53,056 nt of DNA, from NCBI GenBank assembly GCA_036278715.1, contig DASUKN010000076.1, forward strand, positions 1 through 53,056, read 5' to 3'. The position numbers were made by a program, and so were the translations under genes. Below, piece after piece: positions 17,975 to 26,476 of the stretch (position 1 is its first letter; the number at the start of each line of letters is the position of its first letter). The DNA is from Udaeobacter sp025935755 (GTDB lineage: Bacteria; Verrucomicrobiota; Verrucomicrobiia; Chthoniobacterales; UBA10450). Under the pieces are notes generated by a model. It had not been told where the DNA came from. It saw nothing but the letters and a program-made list of their open reading frames with translations, and did not search any database.

Positions 17975-18325
17975 ATGCTTTCAAGAAATTCGGCTCCAGA
18001 GCAGACATGGAAGCGATGTGGCGAGAACCTCGTCAAATATACTCCCTCCGGCACATACTACGTTCGAGTGCGGGTCGCGGGCAAGTTGCACGTCAAGTCC
18101 CGTGAGACGCCGGTGCTGACGGTCGCGCGTCAGCGATTAACCGACGAGCTTCACAAGCTTCGCGCTCGAGCAGCCTCCGTAATGGCTGCCCGTGCAGGCA
18201 AGATGCGAGTCGCCGATGCTGTCGCGATCTATCGCGAGCGCCTGGAGGCCGACGCTCACATCAAGCTGTCCACGAGAAAGTATTACGAACAGGTTTTGAC
18301 GGCCTTGTGCGATCATCGCCGAGTT
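17975..18325 (+). pseudogene. Tyrosine recombinase (integrase) N-terminal remnant
   Basis: About 110 codons encode the arm-binding domain typical of tyrosine recombinases (YTPSGTYYVRVRVAGKLHVK near residue 21) and part of the SAM-like core-binding domain (IKLSTRKYYEQVLTAL). The family-like sequence stops near 18320, where the DNA switches to an unrelated antisense fragment. The catalytic R-H-R-Y domain is absent. Position beside a tRNA is where such integrases insert. The open frame running on to 18715 is an accident of fusion to other scraps. Confidence 0.7.
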
Positions 18326-18440
18326 TCAGAACCGAAACCACGTCAGGACAAATGGCACGCGTTCGCCTTTTCCGATCGTGAACTCCGCCATCGTGCGCAG
18401 GTTTTCGCCGTGCGTTTCGACCGGAGTGCGCAGGACAAGC
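18326..18440 (-). pseudogene. Glycoside hydrolase family 15 fragment, antisense
   Basis: Read on the minus strand from 18436, about 36 codons encode a run resembling an N-terminal part of GH15 glucoamylase/trehalase-like proteins: PVETHGENLRTMAEF, then GKGERVPFVLTW. A stop follows at about 18330. Nothing else of the gene is present, so this is a debris fragment between the integrase and the MFS remnant. The match comes from memory of family motifs; a BLASTX of this interval would settle it. Confidence 0.55.
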
Positions 18441-18890
18441 GCCTCAAGCCCGGCATCACCGCCGCGGGTATTCTGCTGACTTGCTGCATCTTCCTTTTAG
18501 CCTGGCAGTACCTGGCGGTCGCCTTCATTGGCTTCACGCATTTTGGTATTGGACTCGGTTCTTATGCCACTACCTTCAACCGACGCCGCACTCTCGAACG
18601 TGCCGCAGGACAAAGGAGGTTCAGCTTCCGGTCTTTACAAGATGGCTTCGTCGTTAGGCGCTGCCTTTGGTGTCGCGATTTCCGCGGCAATTTTCAGCGC
18701 ACTGAGCACGCTTGATTCGCAATCCACTCCACTCGCCGAACTGTTTCTTGGTCGGACCGATAACGTAACCATTCGGTATGCGGCAGCGATGGGGCTGCTC
18801 TTCAACGCAGCGCTAGCGGTGATCGGGGCGATCACCGTCGTCATCACCGTTCCAAAGCATGATCCGAGCACAACGAGATCGACCGCGTGA
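18441..18890 (+). pseudogene. MFS (DHA2-type) transporter C-terminal remnant
   Basis: Two frames together give the last third of a 14-helix drug/proton antiporter. The first frame ends in a helix with FTHFGIGLGSYAT. After a shift near 18570 the second frame continues STDAALSNVPQDKGGSASGL and AFGVAISAAIFSALS to the stop at 18890. The N-terminal two thirds are missing. Together with the neighbouring integrase and GH15 scraps it marks a decayed insertion region. Confidence 0.7.
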
Positions 18891-19109
18891 TCGAAATTAA
18901 AGAGCAGCATTATCGTCATATTGCTCGCATCTTCGCTTTCCATCTTCATCGTGTCTTTGATTCAGTGAACCCGGCCGCGCAATCTTTGTGCCCTTCTTCA
19001 AACCCAAAATACCGTGGCGGTCGATCATAGCGAGTCGATGCGTTATAAACGACAGGGTTGCAGCTTGGCTGGCGTGCGAATATTCAACGGATGATGCACA
19101 GGAGGAAAT

Positions 19110-20252
19110 ATGGACTCACTTGATCGCGATTATGCGGCCGGCATTTTCAACAATCCCGAGCCGCCTTGCCTTTCACTGTATCAACCAACGCATCGAGTTC
19201 ATCCGGACAACGAGCAGGACCCGATCCGCTTTCGCAATCTTGTGAAAGAATTGGAACACTCGTTGCGGCGCGATTACTCGTCGCGCGACATTCGTCATCT
19301 CATCGAGCCATTTCACAAGCTCGCTGACGACCGCGCTTTTTGGAATTCCACTCTCACGGGGCTGGCTGCGCTCGGCGCGCCGGGATTCTTCCGCGCTTAC
19401 CGTCTTCGGCGTGCCGTCCCGGAGCTGGCCATCGTGGCCGACAGTTTTCATCTCAAACCGCTGCTCCGCATTTTGCAATCCGCCGATGACTACCAGTTGC
19501 TTGGCGTGAGCCAGGAGAAGATCAGCTTCTTCGAAGGAAATCGCGACGCGCTCGACGAAGTAGAACTCGATCCCATCGTGCCACGCTCACCGGCTGACGT
19601 TCCCGGAGGCGAAGCGAAGGAATTCCATCTCTCGGCTTGGACCTCCTCCCCGCGCAGTCCGGGGTTACGTTACAGCGAAGGATCGAAATCCGATCTGGTG
19701 GAAAACGACGCGACGCGCTTTTTCCGCGCGGTCGATCGCGCGATCCTCGAACGTTATTCGCGGCCCTCGAGGCTGCCGCTGTTGCTTGCCGCATTGCCGG
19801 AAAACCAGAGTCTGTTCCGCCGGATCAGCCACAATCCCTTTCTCGTATCCGAACCGATCAATTTCTATCCCGGCGATCTCTCGCCCGACGCGCTCTGCGA
19901 ACAGGCGTGGGAGGTCCTCCAGCCGCATTATCTCGCGCGACTCGCCGGTTTGACTGAGATCTTCGGCGCAGCCAAACCGCGCGGCTTGAGCAGCGATAAT
20001 CTTGAGCAGATTGCACGGAGCGCGGTTGCGGCGCGTGTCGCCACGCTGCTGGTTGAAGCGGACAGGCAAATTCCGGGTCGTTTCGATACGATCACAGGCG
20101 AAATTCAATTTGAGGAACTGGCGAAGCCTAATGTTGACGACGTGCTTGATGACATCGCAGAACTGGTGCTGAAGAATGGCGGCCAGGTTGTCGTTGTGCC
20201 GAAAGAACGGATGCCAACTGACAGCGGACTTGCTGCGATCTACCGGTTTTGA
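19110..20252 (+). CDS. Bacterial archaeo-eukaryotic release factor-like protein (baeRF, family 3-like)
   Basis: A 380-residue cytoplasmic protein. The N-terminus PCLSLYQPTHR followed by DPIRFRNLVKELEHSL, and the C-terminus GQVVVVPKERMPTDSGLAAI, are characteristic of the baeRF group related to eRF1/Pelota. These proteins are proposed to act in ribosome rescue or stress, but no member's function is firmly shown. An AGGAGGAAAT ribosome-binding site directly precedes the ATG. Convergent with dps, 29 bases away. Assignment to subfamily 3 is by recall of the C-terminal motif. Confidence 0.7.
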   Translation: MDSLDRDYAAGIFNNPEPPCLSLYQPTHRVHPDNEQDPIRFRNLVKELEHSLRRDYSSRDIRHLIEPFHKLADDRAFWNSTLTGLAALGAPGFFRAYRLRRAVPELAIVADSFHLKPLLRILQSADDYQLLGVSQEKISFFEGNRDALDEVELDPIVPRSPADVPGGEAKEFHLSAWTSSPRSPGLRYSEGSKSDLVENDATRFFRAVDRAILERYSRPSRLPLLLAALPENQSLFRRISHNPFLVSEPINFYPGDLSPDALCEQAWEVLQPHYLARLAGLTEIFGAAKPRGLSSDNLEQIARSAVAARVATLLVEADRQIPGRFDTITGEIQFEELAKPNVDDVLDDIAELVLKNGGQVVVVPKERMPTDSGLAAIYRF

Positions 20253-20281
20253 AATAACGGCGGACGTTTCGCCGCGGCAAT

Positions 20282-20830
20282 TCAGCTGGCTTTGCGCCGG
20301 CGCGCAGGATGCGCTTCCCGATCGAGATGCGACTCGACGAACCACAAATACTTGTCCGCCGCGCGCGAAATTTCGGTGAACATGTCGGCCGTGTCCTTGT
20401 CGCCGAGCTCGTCACTCTGATCGATCGCTTGCCGCACCCGCTTGCCGTAGGCGGCCAGGGCCGCAGACATCGCGGCGACGTGGTCCTGATCATCTGAGAT
20501 CTCCAGCGGGTACGGCTCCAGTTCGCTCCGCCGCGCGCCGATCTGAATTGTTCCTTCGGCAACACCACCCAATTGCACCGCGCGTTCTGCGATCAAATCC
20601 ATGTGCTCGTCTGCCGCTTCTGCGATTTCGTCAAACAATTTGTGTAATGCGATGAAGTTGCGCCCTTTCACGTTCCAATGCGCCTGCTTTGCCTGATGGA
20701 GCAGATCGATTGTGTCGGCGAGTCGCGCGTTCAATATCGGAATCATGCCGGTGCGCGTTTGTGCCGGCAGATCGTTGTGAGTGTGATGCAGCTCGTTTGT
20801 GACTTCGCGTTTGTGCGGGACAATTTTCAT
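20282..20830 (-). CDS. dps: Dps-family ferritin-like DNA-binding protein
   Basis: It oxidises and stores iron and protects DNA under peroxide or starvation stress, as a dodecamer. The ferroxidase signature is present: KQAHWNVKGRNFIALHKLFD, then DEHMDLIAERAVQLGG. I chose the ATG at 20830 (MKIVPHKREV). The same frame stays open to 20968 and includes an ATG at 20938, which would add 36 residues with a WENEGG motif. The Lys/Arg-rich C-terminus (HPARRRKAS) may bind DNA. Confidence 0.9.
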   Translation of the reverse strand: MKIVPHKREVTNELHHTHNDLPAQTRTGMIPILNARLADTIDLLHQAKQAHWNVKGRNFIALHKLFDEIAEAADEHMDLIAERAVQLGGVAEGTIQIGARRSELEPYPLEISDDQDHVAAMSAALAAYGKRVRQAIDQSDELGDKDTADMFTEISRAADKYLWFVESHLDREAHPARRRKAS

Positions 20831-21153
20831 ATGACGGGTTGTTTGAGGTTTGTGATCAGATGAAATTGAAGTGCTTCGGTTCGTCTGGTGGGCGGGCATG
20901 CCGCCCTCGTTTTCCCACCGGTCGAGAACCTTGTTCATATGCCGCTTTCTGGAGATCGGATCGGGCATCAGCGCTTCCTCCTTATGGTATCATCGTGTCT
21001 CGCTCTTATCAGGGTTGGCTTTTATTTTGATCCGGAAGTCTGGCACGAACGCGCGCTCATTACTCTGATGGACCAGCTCGACTTTGTGCGAACGCGAATC
21101 AACGCCGCGGGTCGCGGTGTGTCCTTCGACGTTGCCACAGATGTAAGAAACTG
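20831..21153. other. Gap upstream of dps, with possible small ORFs
   Basis: On the minus strand a frame in phase with dps runs from 20968 (MPDPISRKRH); its internal ATG at 20938 begins MNKVLDRWENEGG, like short orphan proteins. It is either an N-terminal extension of Dps or the remains of a separate gene. On the plus strand, 21033-21154 encodes a segment containing DQLDFVRTRINAAGRGVSF that ends in TGATG shared with the next ORF. Neither can be assigned. Confidence 0.3.
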
Positions 21154-21513
21154 ATGTTGAAGTTCTCTATGAACGCGTCAGTCGAGCCGTCCCGGGATCG
21201 TGTGGTATTTATTTTATCCCGCATTAATGCCGGTCTCACGCAAAAATGGTCACAGATTAGTGAACTCGCGACCACACTTGAGCGGATGTTGAAAGACGCT
21301 CGGACGTTGGGTGAACCGCACATTTCCGCCGAGCGGCGTGAAGCGTGGGATAAAGCATGGCAAGACTTGCGCGCCACTTTCGACGCCATCCGCGCGTCAG
21401 ACGCCGATGCCGCTGAGAAACTTTTCGTAGCTGGCGCCGATTGTCGCTCCAGTGATTTCAGCCACGCCGATCATCTCTGCCCACATGTCCGGGCCAACTA
21501 CGCCGGGCAGTAA
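21154..21513 (+). CDS. Hypothetical protein, 119 residues
   Basis: Not recognised. It is helical, with charged segments such as SQISELATTLERMLKDARTL and several Trp (KAWQDLRATFDAIRAS). Cys and His cluster at the C-terminus (ADCRSSDFSHADHLCPHV). Its ATG overlaps the stop of a short upstream frame as TGATG. No ribosome-binding site is seen. It may be a real accessory gene or a degraded one. Confidence 0.4.
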   Translation: MLKFSMNASVEPSRDRVVFILSRINAGLTQKWSQISELATTLERMLKDARTLGEPHISAERREAWDKAWQDLRATFDAIRASDADAAEKLFVAGADCRSSDFSHADHLCPHVRANYAGQ

Positions 21514-21696
21514 GCATTCACAGTGATCGCGTCGCTGGCAAACTCTTCGAAACGCTTATAAGCACCACGGACAGCAAAGTTCGTCGCAGAGGCGCGATCA
21601 ATAGTTAAATCTGATCAAACAGATCGAAACATAGCCATAGTCGGGTACACGGGCGGCCCTATTGTTACGCAGCGCAGGCAGTCCCCCTGATCTCAA

Positions 21697-22074
21697 ATGA
21701 AAGCACAGAACAAACAAGATAGAATAACCATCGATTCGGACCGGATCACGCTGTCCTTCGGGAACATGGAGCCGATCGTGATTCCGCGGCGCGCTCTGCG
21801 TACACGGCTTCAGCTCGTGGAATGGATTTATCGCCTCACTGGCTGGCCCGGCATGGACTTGCAGCGAATGCGAAAATTCATCGGCGCCGTGTTTCGCCAT
21901 CACGGGTGGCGATTACCCAAGCTGGACGATTTTCCGTTGTTGACCGCAGATGAGACCAACAGCAGCTCTGATATCAAAAAGCTATCGACTGAGTCAACAA
22001 TAAGTCATCGTCGATCGGTCACCAACGGAATAAACTTCCAATGTGGAGAACAAAGACTCCAATCGTTGACCTAA
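21697..22074 (+). CDS. Conserved-looking hypothetical protein, 125 residues
   Basis: Not assigned to a family. The first 85 residues look like a compact folded domain: RITLSFGNMEPIVIPRRALR, then a Trp-rich segment WIYRLTGWPGMDLQRMRKFI and FRHHGWRLPKLDDFP. The last 40 residues are Ser/Thr-rich and less ordered. There is no signal peptide. It sits alone among small orphans. Confidence 0.5.
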   Translation: MKAQNKQDRITIDSDRITLSFGNMEPIVIPRRALRTRLQLVEWIYRLTGWPGMDLQRMRKFIGAVFRHHGWRLPKLDDFPLLTADETNSSSDIKKLSTESTISHRRSVTNGINFQCGEQRLQSLT

Positions 22075-22114
22075 TGCGGCAGCCGGCACTGACTCCAAAT
22101 GAAAGCTATGAATT

Positions 22115-22282
22115 ATGAACAAACAGAACACCAACCAGCACGAAAACGTAGTCGTATACCGTCATCCCCGAGGCGTCGTCGTACGTAACGCGCGACGGGA
22201 TTATCGGATCGTTAACTTTAATGACCGCTCGCCCGAATACCGAGCGATGAACGCGCATCTGCGCATCCGCATACCAAAATGA
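22115..22282 (+). CDS. Small hypothetical basic protein, 55 residues
   Basis: A 55-codon frame from ATG to TGA: Gln/Asn-rich start, then VVVYRHPRGVVVRNARRDYR and an Arg-rich end. The alternating beta-like VVV segments suggest a small fold. Another short frame starts in its stop codon (ATGA). No recognised family. Confidence 0.35.
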   Translation: MNKQNTNQHENVVVYRHPRGVVVRNARRDYRIVNFNDRSPEYRAMNAHLRIRIPK

Positions 22283-22343
22283 ACACGGAACGCAGCCGCT
22301 TTTTTCCCTGGCCGCACGCGAGAGCATTCCCAGCAATGGCATC

Positions 22344-22484
22344 ATGCCATTCTTGCGTTTAAGCCAGCGTTATGACGAACAGGCGCGCCGCAGCTTCGTG
22401 CGAGATGGTGTATTGCTTGCCGTCTTCGTAGCACTCTCCGCCTGGGCACTCATTCATGCAGTCCAAGCGATGGTAGGTTCGTAA
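22344..22484 (+). CDS. Small single-pass membrane protein, 46 residues
   Basis: A 46-codon frame: MPFLRLSQRYDEQARRSFVR, then a single hydrophobic helix VLLAVFVALSAWALIHAV and a short end. Charge and hydrophobicity fit a small inner-membrane protein with its N-terminus inside. No ribosome-binding site stands out. Family unknown. Confidence 0.4.
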   Translation: MPFLRLSQRYDEQARRSFVRDGVLLAVFVALSAWALIHAVQAMVGS

Positions 22485-22609
22485 CAACGAATTCAGGAAC
22501 TCCATCGCGCGCACGGGTCCGTAGAGGAACCTGTCGGTAGCGGCGGTACGGCCGAACTCGCTGATAAAACTAACGAAGGGAAAAACGTGGGGCAGGATAA
22601 AGGAGAGTC

Positions 22610-22926
22610 GCGGAAAAGACATCGTGGTCCACTGGCCGGTGGGCAACAAACCAACGGACTCGCGAAACACACGGACGATTTAAAGGCAATGTTTGTTTAT
22701 GCGCCGACACTCGCATCCCGACGCATCCTGTGAAGTTTGGCTCACACGATTCGACGTGTGTGATAGGCAAAATGGAAGGCACATTCACAAAGCCAATGCC
22801 AACTACCGATGGAAAGGAGATCCGCCCACTGGAAAGCCATTTAAGATTACGATGTGCACAATAAGCCACTGGAACAACAAGGGTGTGACGGATGAGGATT
22901 ACCTCTTTTCGGACAACGACAGGTGA
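22610..22926 (+). pseudogene. SnoaL-like ester cyclase pseudogene with several frameshifts
   Basis: Pieces in all three plus frames read in order as one SnoaL/ester-cyclase-type protein. KDIVVHWP (from about 22612) is followed by TNGLAKHTDDLKAMFVYAP, then HPVKFGSHDSTCVIG with MEGTFTKPMPTTDGKEI, then PTGKPFKITMCTISHW and DEDYLFSDND to the stop at 22926. At least three indels separate the pieces. The N-terminal part upstream of 22600 is not recognisable. Such enzymes are small NTF2-fold proteins of unclear substrate; this copy is dead. Confidence 0.75.
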
Positions 22927-23187
22927 TGTGGCAAATCGGCGTGGCGAAATAGCCAAGTTTATCGGTCACTGCGCGCCCTAGAGGTATTGCTCGCTTGCGC
23001 TGCGCTCCACCTTGACTGTACTCGTTCCGCGCAGGGGAAGTGCGTACCGGTTGCGCTGCAAGAGTAGCGGATGGTTTGAACAGCGGGGATTCGCATTCAC
23101 CTTTCGGAATTCAGTCGATTGGACCGAACGGCTCGCGCAATCTGCAACCGGGATAAATTCTCTAGTTATAGTGAACTGCTAATCTTC

Positions 23188-25053
23188 ATGGCCGTCAGCA
23201 GACCAATTCAACTCCAGCCGCCAGTTGATCCGGTGCGGGACCACTCGTTAGGCGAGGAGGGCGCGGAAATGACGCTGGTCGAGTACGGCAGCTACGCATC
23301 AGCGGCGTGTCAGGCGGTACATGAGATCGTTGCAAACCTCCGGGACCGATTCGGTGAACGGATGCGCTATGTCTTCCGCCACCTTCCCGTCTCGAATCGC
23401 CCGATCGCACGCGAGGCGGCCGAGCTAACGGAGTTTGCCGCAGCGCAAACCGGCGACTTCTGGATGCTGCATGATGCGTTGATCAAGCGCGGCCCGGGTT
23501 TGTTCGAGAAGGCGCTTGAGGACATCGTGAAGGAATTCGGCTTGCCGCCGCTTGCCGCCATGAGTGAGCCGGCGCGCAAAGCAGCGCAAGCGAGGGTCGC
23601 GGAAGATGTGCGCAGCGCGGAGCGGAGCGGCGCGCTCATCTCGCCGACCTTTTTTATTAACGGCCGACGCTACGAAGGGCCTTGGGATGAAAACTCACTC
23701 GCAGAAGCGATGCTAGGCACGCTGGGTCATCGGCTGCACAGCGCCGCCCTGGGATTCGTGCGTTGGGGACCATCGGCGGGGTTCCTCCTGCTGCTGATGT
23801 CGCTGCTCGCGGTCGTGTTCGCAAACTCACCCTTGGGGCCAGTGTTCGCAAACTTGTGGCAAGTGCCATTGAGCCTGCAGATCGGCGGACGCGGCATAGT
23901 GTTGTCGCTGTTGGATTGGATCAATCACGGGCTGCTCACGGTGTTTTTTCTCGTGGTCGGGCTCGAGATCAAACGCGAGTTCACCGTTGGCCATCTCTCC
24001 ACCTTTCGTTCGGGCGCGCTGCCGGTGATCGGGGCACTCGGCGGAATTGTTCTGCCGATCCTTGTTTATCTGCTTCTCGCGCCGGCAGGGCCGCTCTCTG
24101 CCGGGTGGGGCGTGCCGATTGCAACCGATACCGCTTTCGCCGTTGCGCTCATGGTTTTGCTCCGGGAACGCGTGCCGGTCGAGCTGCGAGTCTTCTTCAC
24201 CGCCGCCGTCATTATTGATGATCTTGTCGCCATTGCGATCATCGCGCTGTTTTACACCGAAAGTCTGAGCGTGAGCTATCTCATCGCGTCAGGAGCGCTC
24301 ACCATTTTACTCCTCGCGTTCAATCGCGCCGGCATTTACAAACCGCTGCCCTATGCTGTGGTGGGCGCGGCGCTTTGGTTTTTTCTCCACGAATCAGGCG
24401 TGCATGCCACCTTAGCTGGAGTCATCCTGGCGGTGGTCACGCCCACAGTGCCCCCGCCAAATTTCCGCGCCTTGATGGCCCAGGCCGATGCCATTCTCCA
24501 GGTCGAAACGCGCCGCGCGAAAGAGCGCGTGATGCGACACGGTCTTTCCGAGCCGGCGCTGCGCGCGATCGATTACATTTACGGCCGAATCGAATCTCCC
24601 GCCGACAAACTATTACGCTTGCTCGAACCGTGGTCGAGCTACGCGGTGTTGCCGATTTTTGCGCTCGCCAACGCCGGCGTCGTACTCTCGTTAGGCGTTT
24701 TCAAAACGCACACCTGGCTGATGCTCGCGATCATTCTCGGTCTCGTGATCGGTAAGCCACTCGGGATCTTCCTTGGTTCGTGGCTCGCTGTGCATTTCCG
24801 CATCGCCGTGAAGCCCGACGAGTACTCGTGGCGTCAAGTTCTTGGCGCTGCCGCGCTTGGCGGACTCGGCTTCACGATGTCGCTCTTTATCGCGGGCGAA
24901 GCGTTTCCAGAAGCGGCCGATTTCGCGGCGGCAAAGATCGCCATTTTCATTGCTTCCATTGTTGCGGCCATAATTGGCACATCAATTCTTTTACCGAAGA
25001 TTGCGGATAAGAACGCCGTCGCTGGCGATAGTCAGTCACGCCGCAATGCGTAG
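23188..25053 (+). CDS. nhaA: Na+/H+ antiporter NhaA with N-terminal DsbA-like domain
   Basis: A 621-residue fusion. Residues 25-185 are a DsbA-like thioredoxin fold (MTLVEYGSY..., SPTFFINGRRYEGPWDE). The active-site CxxC is degenerate: the position reads S38-A-A-C41, so the first Cys is lost. Residues 195-600 are NhaA with about 12 helices. Conserved acidic positions are visible in ATDTAFAVALMVLL and in IIDDLVAIAII, the ion-binding Asp pair. It would exchange Na+ for H+ for pH and salt tolerance. The ATG at 23188 follows a longer frame from 23119 that begins with TTG; the ATG gives the usual start. Standalone gene. Confidence 0.9.
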   Translation: MAVSRPIQLQPPVDPVRDHSLGEEGAEMTLVEYGSYASAACQAVHEIVANLRDRFGERMRYVFRHLPVSNRPIAREAAELTEFAAAQTGDFWMLHDALIKRGPGLFEKALEDIVKEFGLPPLAAMSEPARKAAQARVAEDVRSAERSGALISPTFFINGRRYEGPWDENSLAEAMLGTLGHRLHSAALGFVRWGPSAGFLLLLMSLLAVVFANSPLGPVFANLWQVPLSLQIGGRGIVLSLLDWINHGLLTVFFLVVGLEIKREFTVGHLSTFRSGALPVIGALGGIVLPILVYLLLAPAGPLSAGWGVPIATDTAFAVALMVLLRERVPVELRVFFTAAVIIDDLVAIAIIALFYTESLSVSYLIASGALTILLLAFNRAGIYKPLPYAVVGAALWFFLHESGVHATLAGVILAVVTPTVPPPNFRALMAQADAILQVETRRAKERVMRHGLSEPALRAIDYIYGRIESPADKLLRLLEPWSSYAVLPIFALANAGVVLSLGVFKTHTWLMLAIILGLVIGKPLGIFLGSWLAVHFRIAVKPDEYSWRQVLGAAALGGLGFTMSLFIAGEAFPEAADFAAAKIAIFIASIVAAIIGTSILLPKIADKNAVAGDSQSRRNA

Positions 25054-25254
25054 CTCACGGACTGACTAATCGTCCGGTGATGCGCAAACTGACTTCCGGC
25101 TACGGCAGGGTCACGATGATATAAGCAGCCCTTTCTACTACCGCGGTGGAACTTTGTCCAGAAGCTGCGCTTTCGCACTCATTACATCGGTCGGAGTGAT
25201 ATGCCAACCTTCCAAGTGCTCGCTGAAGCGATGTGCTTGTCGATTGCCTTGCGC
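25054..25254. other. Non-coding stretch after nhaA
   Basis: No frame with a recognisable product. The minus-strand segment near 25140-25260 contains short protein-like pieces (HRFSEHLEGWHITPTDVM) that may be more debris adjoining the transaldolase remnant, but I cannot name them. Confidence 0.3.
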
Positions 25255-25489
25255 GAAGGAATCTACTGCCGGTGATCAGACCGGTAGGTCCGGATTTGCG
25301 GCGATCAGTTAGGACTTCATCGAGGAACTGGCAGTAATTTTCTTTCTATGTCGCTGCGTAAACCAGGCTGAGATTAGTGGTCGCATCTCTGGCGTGAAGC
25401 TCTGATGCTTTCGAAGTCAGCGCTAGCGGCCACCACTGTGGTGATTTTCTTGATCTGTTGGAGTGGGTTAAGATTTGTGCCGTGCTCAT
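25255..25489 (-). pseudogene. Transaldolase N-terminal remnant
   Basis: Minus-strand pieces read as the start of a transaldolase: LNPLQQIKKITTVVA with DFESIRA (about 25472-25400), then in another frame RDATTNLSLVYAAT, matching the family motif PQDATTNPSLI, then YCQFLDEVLTDRRKSGPTG. At least two frameshifts break it, and the catalytic lysine region is absent. The original enzyme would work in the pentose phosphate pathway. Confidence 0.65.
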
Positions 25490-25699
25490 AAGAGTTCGTA
25501 CTGCCATCTTAACTAACGAAAACCATGCGCTTTGCATATAAGCAAAAGCTATCAACATGATTCAATCTAAGTACTGGCCGACAGGTTGGGACGGCTGCAA
25601 TGTTGGAACAAGGTTGAAGTCTCTAAATCAACCCCGAGGGAACCGATGAAGCCGCAGGATTTAGCAAGCGCAGCGTAGTCTAACGAGAAAGAAGATATT

Positions 25700-26368
25700 A
25701 TGTTACACAGCATTCAACAACGTTACGGAGAAAAACTGCGGGCCACCGACGGCGAGATCGGTCACGTCAGAGACTTTTACTTCGACGATAAAACTTGGAC
25801 CATACGCTATTTGGTCGCCGACACTGGTGGATGGCTTACAGAACGTCAGGTGTTGATTTCTCCGCATGCGCTGGGTCACCTTTATGCGAAAGGCGGCGTG
25901 CTACTCGTGAACCTGACGAAAGAGCAAATTGAAAAGAGCCCGTCCATTGATGAGCACAAGCCCGTGTCGCGCCAGCACGAAGAGGAATACCACCGTTATT
26001 ATGGCTATCCATATTACGCGGAAACGTGGCCGCTGTGGGGCCTGGCGGGTTATCCCGTAGTCGCCGCTCCGCCACCTCCGACTGCCGCAAAAACAAATGG
26101 GGTCGATTCACACCTTCGCAGCACTCGCGTTGTAAAAGGCTATAAGGTTGAAGGAATTGATGGAGCGATCGGCCAGGTGGCTGACTTCCTGGTCAGCGGA
26201 AGAAGCTGGGCGCTTCGTGAAATGGTGGTCGAGTCCGGACATTGGTACTCTGGGAAAGGAATTCACATATCGACTGAAAAGATTTTCCGGATCAGCTACA
26301 ACGAATCCACCGTTTACGTCGACTCGACGAAAGCTGCGCTGACGGGGGCGGCGCACGTGACCGCGTGA
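25700..26368 (+). CDS. PRC-barrel domain protein (two barrels)
   Basis: A 222-residue cytoplasmic protein with two PRC-barrel units. The first (residues 1-80) reads RATDGEIGHVRDFYFDDKTW and RYLVADTGGWL. The second (about 140-215) reads EGIDGAIGQVADFLV and LREMVVESGHWY. A Tyr/Pro-rich linker (YHRYYGYPYYAETWPLWG) separates them. PRC-barrels occur in RimM and photosynthetic reaction-centre H subunits; free-standing forms are common stress-related proteins of unknown role. An AGAAAGAAG ribosome-binding site precedes the ATG. Confidence 0.8.
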   Translation: MLHSIQQRYGEKLRATDGEIGHVRDFYFDDKTWTIRYLVADTGGWLTERQVLISPHALGHLYAKGGVLLVNLTKEQIEKSPSIDEHKPVSRQHEEEYHRYYGYPYYAETWPLWGLAGYPVVAAPPPPTAAKTNGVDSHLRSTRVVKGYKVEGIDGAIGQVADFLVSGRSWALREMVVESGHWYSGKGIHISTEKIFRISYNESTVYVDSTKAALTGAAHVTA

Positions 26369-26476
26369 CATGACGACCGCGTCGGCTCCCAACTTTCACG
26401 GATCTCATTCTTCGCGGCATGATCGAAACCGCGTTCAATCAATCCAATTCACGTTCGCGCCTACGGACATGAGAAT

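Noticed and set aside
22359..22670. 103-residue minus frame
   Set aside because: It opposes the small membrane protein and ester-cyclase pieces on the plus strand, which read better.
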